64,000 bases of DNA from Cytophagales bacterium (GTDB lineage Bacteria; Bacteroidota; Bacteroidia; Cytophagales; Cyclobacteriaceae). The position numbers and the translations under genes are program-made. The notes under the pieces were generated by a model. The model was not told where the DNA came from. It saw only the letters and a program-made list of their open reading frames with translations, and searched no databases. Shown piece after piece: positions 53,245 to 59,903 of this stretch; the stretch's first letter is position 1; each line of letters starts with the position of its first letter. The DNA lies in contig JADBYQ010000013.1 of the NCBI GenBank assembly GCA_020402945.1, positions 1 through 64,000 on the forward strand, in the 5' to 3' direction.

Positions 53245-53691
53245 TTATCCGAAAAAGCCTACTCCTCTGGCCATCAACCCCGCCAGTAGTGGGATAATAA
53301 ATGGCAAAAGCAACTCTAGTCGCAGCATCCAAAAAATAGCTGATTGGATTTGTATTTCTTCTTCAGGGTTACCTTTTCGACTCTTAACAAAGAACACGGT
53401 TGGATAAATAGACAATATCCCAATCAAAGAAAACAAACCAATCTTGGTGAGAAAAATCCAATTTTTCGAATGGTAATCGGCTCGCTTGTCTAGGCTGCCA
53501 AGCCACAGGGTCAGCCCAGCGGCTACCAAAACAACGTCAGCAATAACATCGACCGCATCGACACGTTAGAGGCGATCTAGCTCTTGCCGCGTAAGTTCCT
53601 TCTTAAGCAACAGGTAATCAGAAATCTAAGACCCGACAATGGCGAATATGCTTATGAAACGAACGTAGCGAAGAATTATTTCTGTACTCAT
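53245..53691 (-). pseudogene. DUF2214-like membrane protein gene with two in-frame stop codons
   Basis: One continuous frame from ATG at 53691 to the stop at 53245 encodes a 148-residue, four-helix membrane protein, beginning MSTEIILRYVRFISIFAIVG and ending LLPFIIPLLAGLMARGVGFFG. It is broken by TAG at codon 22 (53626-53628) and TAA at codon 42 (53566-53568), with no frameshift between. The part after the second stop (53245-53529) remains open as 94 residues. The coherent translation on both sides of the stops shows recent decay. Family assignment to DUF2214 is from memory of the TKIGLFSxIGxLSIYPT and GLMARGxG segments; function unknown. Confidence 0.72.
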
Positions 53692-53806
53692 AACTTGAAA
53701 CAAAATAAAATACAATGCTAGCAAATCTCGACAGAACATACCACGGAAATTCACAGCAAAAAGCTCAAATCAGAAAATAATTACCAACTTGCAGCGAACC
53801 TAGTCT

Positions 53807-54694
53807 ATGAGATTTCTTACTGCATTCTTCTACTATGGGGTGATCATCCCTGTTTCGCATTTGCCGTTTCGTCTACTCTACGTGCTATCGGATGGCCTTT
53901 ATGTTGTTTTATTTAAAATGATCGGTTATCGCAAAAAAGTCGTACTTCAAAATGTGGCTAATTCCTTTCCAGAGAAAACCACGAATGAACATTTGCAAAT
54001 TGCAAGTGATTTTTATCGGCATTTTTGCGATTTGGTGGTAGAAAGCCTAAAGGTGTTTACTATTTCGCAGGAGGAAGTGAATGAGCGAATGAAAGTAATC
54101 AATCCTGAATTTATTGATCGCTTTTATGATCAAGGCAAGAATGTTATCATGGCTGGTGGTCATTATAACAATTGGGAACTCTTTGCCATGGCCATTGATG
54201 GCCCTCTTAAACACAAAGCAGTTGCTATTTATAAGCCGCTTACCAGTTTATTCTTTGATAAAAAAATGCGTGAATCAAGAAGTAAATATGGTTTGGAAAT
54301 GATTTCCACCAAGAGTGTAGAAGAAGAATTCAAAAAGATGAACGCTCCACTTCGTACGATCATCTTCGGCATTGACCAATCTCCTGGTTCAGCGAAAAAC
54401 AGTTACTGGGCTACTTTTTTAAATCAAGACACCGCCATGCTTTTTGGAGCCGAAAAATATGCGAAAGAATACAATTTTCCAGTCGTCTACGCGCGAATCA
54501 ATAAACTAAGCAGAGGGCATTATACAACGGAATTTGTGGAAGCGATAGAGGAACCGGCAAAAACAAACTACGGGGAGATCACCAAAAGAATGAACAGTCT
54601 GTTAGAGAATGATATTATCAACCAGCCAGAATATTGGTTGTGGTCACACAAGCGATGGAAGCACAAACGACCAGCAGATTTCGTTCAACAGTAG
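53807..54694 (+). CDS. LpxL/HtrB-type lysophospholipid/lipid A acyltransferase family protein
   Basis: Membrane-associated acyltransferase that likely adds a secondary acyl chain to lipid A precursors or a related lipid. N-terminal hydrophobic anchor (residues about 1-38). The catalytic HX4E motif is His-Tyr-Asn-Asn-Trp-Glu in MAGGHYNNWELFA; the second block FGIDQSPGSAKNSYWATFLNQDTAM gives the substrate-binding DQSP and FL-TA elements; the C-terminus has PEYWLWSHKRWKHKRP. 295 residues. Converges with the aminotransferase, 6 bases between stops. Confidence 0.92.
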   Translation: MRFLTAFFYYGVIIPVSHLPFRLLYVLSDGLYVVLFKMIGYRKKVVLQNVANSFPEKTTNEHLQIASDFYRHFCDLVVESLKVFTISQEEVNERMKVINPEFIDRFYDQGKNVIMAGGHYNNWELFAMAIDGPLKHKAVAIYKPLTSLFFDKKMRESRSKYGLEMISTKSVEEEFKKMNAPLRTIIFGIDQSPGSAKNSYWATFLNQDTAMLFGAEKYAKEYNFPVVYARINKLSRGHYTTEFVEAIEEPAKTNYGEITKRMNSLLENDIINQPEYWLWSHKRWKHKRPADFVQQ

Positions 54695-54700
54695 ATTTGG

Positions 54701-55843
54701 TTAAATCATTCGCAGAATCTTTCCTGCACTTTCCAGTGTCGTGTCACTTTTCGCAAAACAAAATCGAAGTAGTTTTTGATCTGAGCCGTCCTTGTAAAAA
54801 GCAGAAACAGGGATAGGGGCCAATTTTTTCTCCTTAGTCATCCAGGCCGCCATTTCCATTTCACTTTTGGTAGACACCCCTTCGTATGACAGCAATTGAA
54901 AATAGCTCCCAAAACAGGGAAGAGGTTTTAGGGAAGAGCCTTTTATATGATTCAAAAAGAAATCACGCTTTTGCTGATAAAATTTCCCGAGATACATATA
55001 GTTCTTCGATTCTTTTAGATATTCAGCCAACGCGAACTGAATAGGTGTGTTCACGCTAAATGTAATGAACTGATGTGTCTTTCTAATTTCTCGAGTCAGT
55101 TCCTCTGAGGCAACGGTATATCCAACTTTCCAGCCCGTAGCATGAAAAGTTTTTCCAAAGGAAAACACAGCAATAGATCGCTTTGCAAGATCGGGATATT
55201 TCAAAACGCTTTGGTGCGAAATGCCATCAAAAATAATACGTTCATACACTTCATCACTCAAAACAATCAGATCGTGTTTAAGTGCAATTTTCTGTAAGGC
55301 TAACATATCCGATTCGTTTAACACAGCACCACTAGGGTTATGTGGTGTGTTCACCATTATCATTTTTGTATTCGGTGTAATCTTGTCTTGCACCTCTTGC
55401 CAGTCAATGGCAAAATGCGGTGGCTTAAGATTAAGATGGAAAGGAATTCCTCCGTTGAGTCGGATAGCAGGATCATAACAATCATACGCAGGATCAAACA
55501 ATATCACTTCATCGCCCGATCCGATCAACGCGGCTATGGTGGAAAAGATAGCTTCTGTACCACCTGCCGTTACCGTTACTTCTGTTTCAAAGTCTGTAGG
55601 TCGCTGGTAAGTAGCCGTGATAACTTCTGCAATTACTTTTCGTAAAGACGGCACGCCTGGCATGGGCGCGTACTGGTTGTGCCCGTCTTTCATGTTTTGG
55701 TGAATTAGTTCTATCAGTTTTTCTGAAACGGGAAAATCAGGAAATCCTTGAGACAAGTTGATAGCCTGATGCTCCAGCGCCATCTTTGACATGACGCTAA
55801 AAATAGAGGTGCCAACTTCAGGGAGGCGGGATTTTACGACCAT
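54701..55843 (-). CDS. Class I/II PLP aminotransferase (methionine/kynurenine aminotransferase-like)
   Basis: Start at 55843 (MVVKSRLPEVGTSIFSVMSKMA). INLSQGFPDFPVSEKLIELI and QYAPMPGVPSLRKVIAE are the N-terminal landmarks of the YbdL/KAT group; AGGTEAIFSTIAALI precedes the cofactor pocket; NTPHNPSGAVL and SDEVYERIIFDG bind PLP; the PLP lysine is in FSFGKTFHATGWKVGY; the C-terminus has LLRFCFAK. Members prefer methionine, kynurenine, phenylalanine or glutamine. 380 residues, standard. Confidence 0.92.
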   Translation of the reverse strand: MVVKSRLPEVGTSIFSVMSKMALEHQAINLSQGFPDFPVSEKLIELIHQNMKDGHNQYAPMPGVPSLRKVIAEVITATYQRPTDFETEVTVTAGGTEAIFSTIAALIGSGDEVILFDPAYDCYDPAIRLNGGIPFHLNLKPPHFAIDWQEVQDKITPNTKMIMVNTPHNPSGAVLNESDMLALQKIALKHDLIVLSDEVYERIIFDGISHQSVLKYPDLAKRSIAVFSFGKTFHATGWKVGYTVASEELTREIRKTHQFITFSVNTPIQFALAEYLKESKNYMYLGKFYQQKRDFFLNHIKGSSLKPLPCFGSYFQLLSYEGVSTKSEMEMAAWMTKEKKLAPIPVSAFYKDGSDQKLLRFCFAKSDTTLESAGKILRMI

Positions 55844-55903
55844 AAAATTCAACGTTCAAAATTCCAAATTACTGTGGGCACCTTTTGAATCTTGAATTTT
55901 GAA

Positions 55904-56461
55904 TTATCTCTTCAAAGGCGCTAGTATACGATACTCAGTATCTACGTCACCTTTACTGATGTCAGCAAGTTTCCCTTTCAATATTTTCTTTTTAAGAGGG
56001 GTGAGATAATCAATGAATAATTTACCTTCTATATGGTCGTACTCATGCTGGATGATACGCGCCTTCATATCGTCAAATTCTTCTTCGTGCTGAATCCAGT
56101 TTTCGTCAAAGTACCGAATCCGAATCCTTTCCTGACGCCATATGTCCTCGCGTATATTTGGGATACTCAGACAACCTTCCTCGAAATCCCATTCTTCGCC
56201 TGTTTCCTCTAATATAATCGGATTGATGAATATCTTTCTGAAATCCTTTAATTCTGGCTTTTCTTCCAACACCGTTCCGTCTACCACAAAAAGGCGAATA
56301 CTCTTGCCAATTTGTGGAGCGGCCAGTCCAATTCCATGAGCAGCGGCCATCGTTTCAAACATATCTTCCGCAAACGCCTTCACATCCATTTCGCCCTTCA
56401 CGATGTCCTTTGCTTTCTTGCGCAAAACAGGATCGCCATACATTACAATCGGGTAAACCAT
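55904..56461 (-). CDS. def: Peptide deformylase
   Basis: Removes the formyl group from nascent proteins; Fe(II)/Zn enzyme. Start at 56461 (MVYPIVMYGDPVLRKKAKDI), the family consensus; the frame runs back to 56560 over the ruvX end. Motif 1 HGIGLAAPQIG, motif 2 EEGCLSIP (metal Cys), motif 3 IQHEYDHIEGKLF (two His, catalytic Glu). 185 residues. Downstream of ruvX on the same strand. The 51-base gap to the aminotransferase carries the inverted repeat TTCAAAATTC (55855-55864)/GAATTTTGAA (55894-55903). Confidence 0.97.
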   Translation of the reverse strand: MVYPIVMYGDPVLRKKAKDIVKGEMDVKAFAEDMFETMAAAHGIGLAAPQIGKSIRLFVVDGTVLEEKPELKDFRKIFINPIILEETGEEWDFEEGCLSIPNIREDIWRQERIRIRYFDENWIQHEEEFDDMKARIIQHEYDHIEGKLFIDYLTPLKKKILKGKLADISKGDVDTEYRILAPLKR

Positions 56462-56513
56462 ATCATGAAAATAAAATGCAAAGGTAGGAATTGACAAGTA
56501 TTTATCGCAACTC

Positions 56514-56930
56514 TCAATATCCTTTCGATTGAAGATAGTTTTGTAAAATAAGCGTGGCACTGATTTTATCTACATTGCCTTTTACTTGCCTATCCTTCTT
56601 TTTCATTCCTCCGTCAATCATCGTTCGTTGCGCTTGACTACTGGTGAACCGTTCATCGGCCAATGCAATGGGCTTGTCTGGAAAAGTAATTTTGAAAACC
56701 TCTACGAACTTTCGAACAAGAGGTGCCGTCTCAGAATCTTCGTTATTAAGTCGTTTGGGCATACCTATCACGACCTCGTCCACAGCCTCGCGAACAAAAT
56801 AAGTTTTCAGGTAATCGATCAGTTTTCCCGACTCCACCGTATCCAATGCCGTTGCAATAATGCGCATCGGGTCAGTTACTGCAAGTCCGGTGCGTTTCAT
56901 TCCATAGTCAATAGCGAGGATTCTGCCCAT
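56514..56930 (-). CDS. ruvX: Holliday junction resolvase-like protein RuvX (YqgF)
   Basis: RNase H-fold nuclease family; members act in 16S rRNA 5' maturation (E. coli YqgF) and can cleave Holliday junctions. Start at 56930 (MGRILAIDYGMKRTGLAVTDPM). The first catalytic Asp is in AIDYG, Glu in EVVIGMPKRLNNEDSETAPLV, and the final Asp in PIALADERFTSSQAQRTM. 138 residues. Lies 5 bases after hipT and before def, so hipBST transcription probably runs into it. Confidence 0.95.
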   Translation of the reverse strand: MGRILAIDYGMKRTGLAVTDPMRIIATALDTVESGKLIDYLKTYFVREAVDEVVIGMPKRLNNEDSETAPLVRKFVEVFKITFPDKPIALADERFTSSQAQRTMIDGGMKKKDRQVKGNVDKISATLILQNYLQSKGY

Positions 56931-56935
56931 TGGTA

Positions 56936-57877
56936 TTACTTTTTGATTGTCGTGAAAATCCTTGCCCATCTGAGGCTCATTAACTCAACATACTTTTTTT
57001 TCATTTCTTCTGAAAGGAAACTAATCTGTATCTGTTTGTACCACTTCAATTTTTGATTCTCTATTTCCTGAAGTGTTTTTTTGATAATGATTGATGTCAG
57101 CCCAAGCCTTTCACTCCCAAAATAATCGATTAGATTTTCCTTTGTGATTTTGCTTTTCCTACCTGCCAAGGTAAGGGCAAACTCTTCTTGTGGATTGGAC
57201 ATCGCAATAGTTGTGTTCAATAGGTCATACGAGGGAGATATTTCAACTTTTCCATTTCGCCTGATCAACGAAAAATTCTTCAAATGCATATCTTCATTCC
57301 CGCAGAGAAAGTTGAAGATCGTAAGCCTAAATAGCTTTTGTTTTTCTATCAGTGGAAAGGTACAGAACTGATCTAGTACGCCAGCCACTTTTTCCATGGA
57401 TGAACTATACTTTGTTTCTCTTGTCTGTCCAGTAAGTTGGGCAAAATCCTCAACCGCTACCCTTTTCTTTTTTGGCAATCGGTCAAATCGTTTGATGAAA
57501 TAAGAACGCGAGCCATCTTTTGAATAGATCATCCCATGAAGCGGAATTTCAATCCCCGCCAATGCAGCGAGCCGCATTGTAAGGTCTTCATTCTCCGGCA
57601 ACTCTTCATACAAATCATTTTGAGGCTTAATAATAAAATTACCTCCTTGATCGGCTATTTCAAAAATCCCAGCAGATACATTTAGTCGAGCACTCAACTT
57701 GGGCTGAACACCCTGTATTGACATTTTAGTAGCTCTTGCCATCGCCTGTTTTAATTGATCACCTTTGTTATAAGGGAAATCAAGTAAGTCTTTCAACTTT
57801 GGAGACAATAACTTAAGTCCTTGGGCTGAATACTTTTGCTCGCCACATAGTTCATAGGTAATCGGGCAGCGATTCAT
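56936..57877 (-). CDS. hipT: HipT-like Ser/Thr kinase toxin (HipA C-terminal domain)
   Basis: Kinase toxin of a tripartite HipBST system; the E. coli homolog phosphorylates tryptophanyl-tRNA synthetase and is blocked by HipS. 313 residues, equal to HipA without its N-terminal subdomain. Gly-rich loop MSIQGVQPKLS (Ser53-Ile-Gln55); catalytic Asp196 and Asn201 in GNEDMHLKNF; metal-binding Asp218 in SPSYDLLN. All key residues are present, so it should be active. Its ATG overlaps hipS by 4 bases. The Gly-rich loop contains the usual autophosphorylation site; the second Ser of the E. coli SIS motif is Gln here. Confidence 0.9.
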   Translation of the reverse strand: MNRCPITYELCGEQKYSAQGLKLLSPKLKDLLDFPYNKGDQLKQAMARATKMSIQGVQPKLSARLNVSAGIFEIADQGGNFIIKPQNDLYEELPENEDLTMRLAALAGIEIPLHGMIYSKDGSRSYFIKRFDRLPKKKRVAVEDFAQLTGQTRETKYSSSMEKVAGVLDQFCTFPLIEKQKLFRLTIFNFLCGNEDMHLKNFSLIRRNGKVEISPSYDLLNTTIAMSNPQEEFALTLAGRKSKITKENLIDYFGSERLGLTSIIIKKTLQEIENQKLKWYKQIQISFLSEEMKKKYVELMSLRWARIFTTIKK

Positions 57878-58185
57878 TCGATTATCGGTTTGACACTCAC
57901 CGCTCCAACTAAATCTTCACCTACTGCCATCAATTGACTGAAGTTGTCTGTTCGATCAATTTTTTTTTGGCGAAGTAAGCCTTCTAACTGTTGCCCTTCT
58001 GGTAAAAGCCCATCAAAAAATGCGGGAAAGCTTTCGAATTCAAATTTCATTTTACTCACTGGCATCGTCAGCGATATAGCACCACCTTGATAACCTTCCA
58101 GATATTCAAATCCATATTCCTTCCGATCTGTTTCCGTCAGATAACCTGCCAATGTACTATCAAAAAATACTGCTGCCTTCCTCAT
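57874..58185 (-). CDS. hipS: HipS-like antitoxin (HipA N-terminal subdomain as separate protein)
   Basis: 103 residues matching the couple_hipA / N-terminal subdomain 1 of HipA: VFFDSTLAGYLTETDRKEYGFEYLEGYQGGAISLTMPVS and FPAFFDGLLPEGQQLEGLLRQ, then FSQLMAVGEDLVGAVSV. In HipBST systems this separate piece is the actual antitoxin, inhibiting HipT. Overlaps hipB and hipT by 4 bases on either side, so the three are translated together. Confidence 0.88.
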   Translation of the reverse strand: MRKAAVFFDSTLAGYLTETDRKEYGFEYLEGYQGGAISLTMPVSKMKFEFESFPAFFDGLLPEGQQLEGLLRQKKIDRTDNFSQLMAVGEDLVGAVSVKPIIE

Positions 58186-58400
58186 AATGATTGGTCGAGC
58201 GGGCTTTGCAATTTTACTTTGATGTTCAACCCTGATAATATTTTAACAAGGGTAGATAACCGAACCGTTTCTTTTCCTTTTTCTAAGTCATATATCACCG
58301 ACTTTCCCACCCCTACCATCTCTGCCAGTTGAACTTGTGTCAGTCCACTCATCTTTCGGTGGGTACGAATATAGTTACCAAGCTCAGGTTGATTTAACAT
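58182..58400 (-). CDS. hipB: HipB-like XRE-family repressor
   Basis: 72-residue helix-turn-helix protein (SGLTQVQLAEMVGVGKSVIYDLEKGKETVRLSTLVKIL) that should bind the palindromic operators upstream and repress the operon, and stabilise HipS-HipT. First gene of hipB-hipS-hipT with 4-base overlaps. One operator lies 4-21 bases before its ATG, implying a nearly leaderless transcript. Confidence 0.9.
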   Translation of the reverse strand: MLNQPELGNYIRTHRKMSGLTQVQLAEMVGVGKSVIYDLEKGKETVRLSTLVKILSGLNIKVKLQSPLDQSL

Positions 58401-58403
58401 ATT

Positions 58404-58421
58404 TTACTGTTATATCAGTAA
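58404..58421. promoter_or_regulatory. HipB operator O1
   Basis: 18-bp palindrome TTACTGTTATATCAGTAA with one mismatched pair, located between the hipB -7 box and the ATG. Confidence 0.75.
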
Positions 58422-58450
58422 AAATAGGCATAAAATTAAATAAGTATCAA
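58419..58450 (-). promoter_or_regulatory. Candidate promoter of hipBST
   Basis: On the minus strand: -33 TTG (58450-58448), 21-base spacer, -7 TATTTTTA (58426-58419), one base off the TAnnTTTG consensus. Operators O1 and O2 flank it. Confidence 0.45.
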
Positions 58451-58464
58451 TAAATAGTAAATAA

Positions 58465-58482
58465 TTACTGCTATAGCAGTAA
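58465..58482. promoter_or_regulatory. HipB operator O2
   Basis: Perfect 18-bp palindrome TTACTGCTATAGCAGTAA, 61 bases from O1, about six helical turns. Confidence 0.8.
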
Positions 58483-58534
58483 AAAGATTTATAAATAGTT
58501 ACAGAAATAGCTATAGAAAATATATCATTTAAAA

Positions 58535-58552
58535 TTACTGCTATAGCAGTAA
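58535..58552. promoter_or_regulatory. HipB operator O3
   Basis: Identical to O2 and 70 bases away; the symmetry extends to 26 bp (AAAATTACTG...CAGTAATTTT, 58531-58556). It abuts the mazG stop, so it could also serve as a weak terminator or roadblock for mazG. Confidence 0.75.
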
Positions 58553-58554
58553 TT

Positions 58555-59367
58555 TTAAGCCCCTTTCGCCCGATTCCAATACACATCCATTTCTGCCAAA
58601 CTCATTTCTCCCATCTTTTTGCCGTCCTTCGCAGACTCTGTTTCCAGATACTGAAATCGCTTGATGAATTTTTTATTGGTACGCTCCAATGCTTCTTCCG
58701 GATCGATATTTACAAATCTTGCATAATTGACCAATGAAAAAAGCAAGTCGCCAAACTCAGCCATCACCTTTTCCTTATCGATAGACTCAACAGGCTTTCC
58801 ATCAAACTCATTTTTAAATTCATTCATTTCCTCCTCTACCTTTTCCCATACTTGCTCTTTGCGCTCCCAGTCAAACCCTACACCTCGCGCTTTGTCTTGA
58901 ATGCGAATCGCTTTGAACATCGCGGGCAACGATTTAGGCACACCTTCCAGCACCGATTTATTTCCTGTTCTTAATTTGATCTTTTCCCAGTTTTCCTTCA
59001 CAGCTTTTTCATCATCGGCCACTACATCTCCATACACGTGTGGATGCCGCTCAATCAATTTATCGCAAATGCCATTCAGCACATCGGCCATGTCAAATGC
59101 TTTGAGTTCTGAAGCTATGCGCGCATAAAATGCCAGATGCAACATCACATCGCCCAGTTCCTTTTTCACTTCGTTAAGATCACCCTCCAATATCGCATCC
59201 GAAAGTTCGTAGGTTTCCTCAACCGTCAAGTGACGCAAACTTTCCAGCGTTTGCTTTTTATCCCACGGGCAGTTCTCCCGTAATTCATTCATCACGGTAA
59301 GTAATCGGTCGAACGCTTTCAGTTTTTCCTCGCGTTGCAAATCAGGGGCAGAGTATGGTTTCTTCAT
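58555..59367 (-). CDS. mazG: Nucleoside triphosphate pyrophosphohydrolase MazG
   Basis: Hydrolyses NTPs/dNTPs to monophosphates, a housecleaning enzyme. Two MazG modules: the first with NCPWDKKQTLESLRHLTVEETYELSDAILEGD and the ExxE...D metal site in EVKKELGDVMLHLAFYA, the second with KVMAEFGDLLFSLVNYARFVNIDPEEAL. GVGFDW precedes the second module. 270 residues, normal. Not a toxin-antitoxin component despite the name. Located just upstream of hipBST. Confidence 0.95.
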   Translation of the reverse strand: MKKPYSAPDLQREEKLKAFDRLLTVMNELRENCPWDKKQTLESLRHLTVEETYELSDAILEGDLNEVKKELGDVMLHLAFYARIASELKAFDMADVLNGICDKLIERHPHVYGDVVADDEKAVKENWEKIKLRTGNKSVLEGVPKSLPAMFKAIRIQDKARGVGFDWERKEQVWEKVEEEMNEFKNEFDGKPVESIDKEKVMAEFGDLLFSLVNYARFVNIDPEEALERTNKKFIKRFQYLETESAKDGKKMGEMSLAEMDVYWNRAKGA

Positions 59368-59399
59368 TTCAAACTAATGGGTTTTCAATTTATTTTTTG

Positions 59400-59475
59400 G
59401 CGGCCGAGCGGGCTATTCGCTTCAATCCACGCGAAGCGCGTGGGATTTTCGCTGCTATCCCTGGCCGAGCTTGGA
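59400..59475. repeat. GC-rich hairpin repeat between mazG and the small membrane gene
   Basis: A central stem CCACGCG/CGCGTGG (59427-59433 with 59437-59443) is flanked by GGGCTATTCGCTTCAATCC on the left and GGATTTTCGCTGCTATCCC on the right, with GGCCGAG at both ends (59402 and 59463). I recall this pattern as a recurrent intergenic element in Flavobacteria and Cytophagales. The rest of the 220-base gap contains only a promoter. Confidence 0.6.
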
Positions 59476-59536
59476 GCCATTTACAAAGTTCTCCTAAATC
59501 CCAATTAAGTGTAAACTAATTCAACCAATCTTTGGT

Positions 59537-59544
59537 TATCTTTG
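59537..59544 (+). promoter_or_regulatory. -7 box TATCTTTG for the small membrane protein gene
   Basis: Exact TAnnTTTG match 43 bases before the ATG. Confidence 0.5.
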
Positions 59545-59587
59545 TGCGCTGTAAAATTCGTCATTCACCATCGTAAATAACTATTTC

Positions 59588-59818
59588 ATGACAGTTTTTC
59601 TTCTTTCACTTGGTGTCTTTGCAGTGTTCTTTTTACTGATGTCGGTGCGTTTGCTATTTATTAAGGATGGTGAGTTCAGAGGCACCTGTGCCACGCAAAG
59701 CCCATTTCTGGCAAAGGAAGGAATCACGTGTGGCTATTGCGGCAAAGTGGTAGGCGCTGGCGAGGCATGTGGCGATCCTGAGAAAGCTGAATCATTTCCT
59801 GAAATCAAGAAAGGCTAG
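59588..59818 (+). CDS. Small membrane protein with Cys-rich C-terminus (NqrM-like?)
   Basis: 76 residues: one membrane helix (FLLSLGVFAVFFLLMSVRLLF) followed by a polar tail with four cysteines, GTCATQSP and CGYCGKVVGAGEACGDP. Layout resembles NqrM (DUF539), the iron-delivery factor for Na+-NQR, which has a helix followed by GSCGG and CxxC-type cysteines, but the match is loose and no nqr genes are near. Widespread in Cytophagales as 'membrane or secreted protein'. Own promoter; upstream of glmM. Confidence 0.68.
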   Translation: MTVFLLSLGVFAVFFLLMSVRLLFIKDGEFRGTCATQSPFLAKEGITCGYCGKVVGAGEACGDPEKAESFPEIKKG

Positions 59819-59903
59819 TATTTAGTGGTTAAGCCCACCAAACTGATCCTTTTATAGCCATCAAAAGAACCTTAACTTCGCGGTCGCACTTTAACTCAAT
59901 TTC

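Noticed and set aside
53245-53529. 94-residue membrane protein as a complete gene
   Set aside because: The frame clearly continues upstream through two stop codons to an ATG at 53691; it is the 3' part of a pseudogene.
53245-53691. Stop-codon recoding (for example pyrrolysine or readthrough)
   Set aside because: Two different stops (TAG and TAA) in one gene, no recoding element seen, and all other genes here use stops normally.
58555-59367. mazG as part of a toxin-antitoxin module with hipBST
   Set aside because: It is a housekeeping NTP pyrophosphohydrolase with its own full domain set and is separated from hipB by the operator region.
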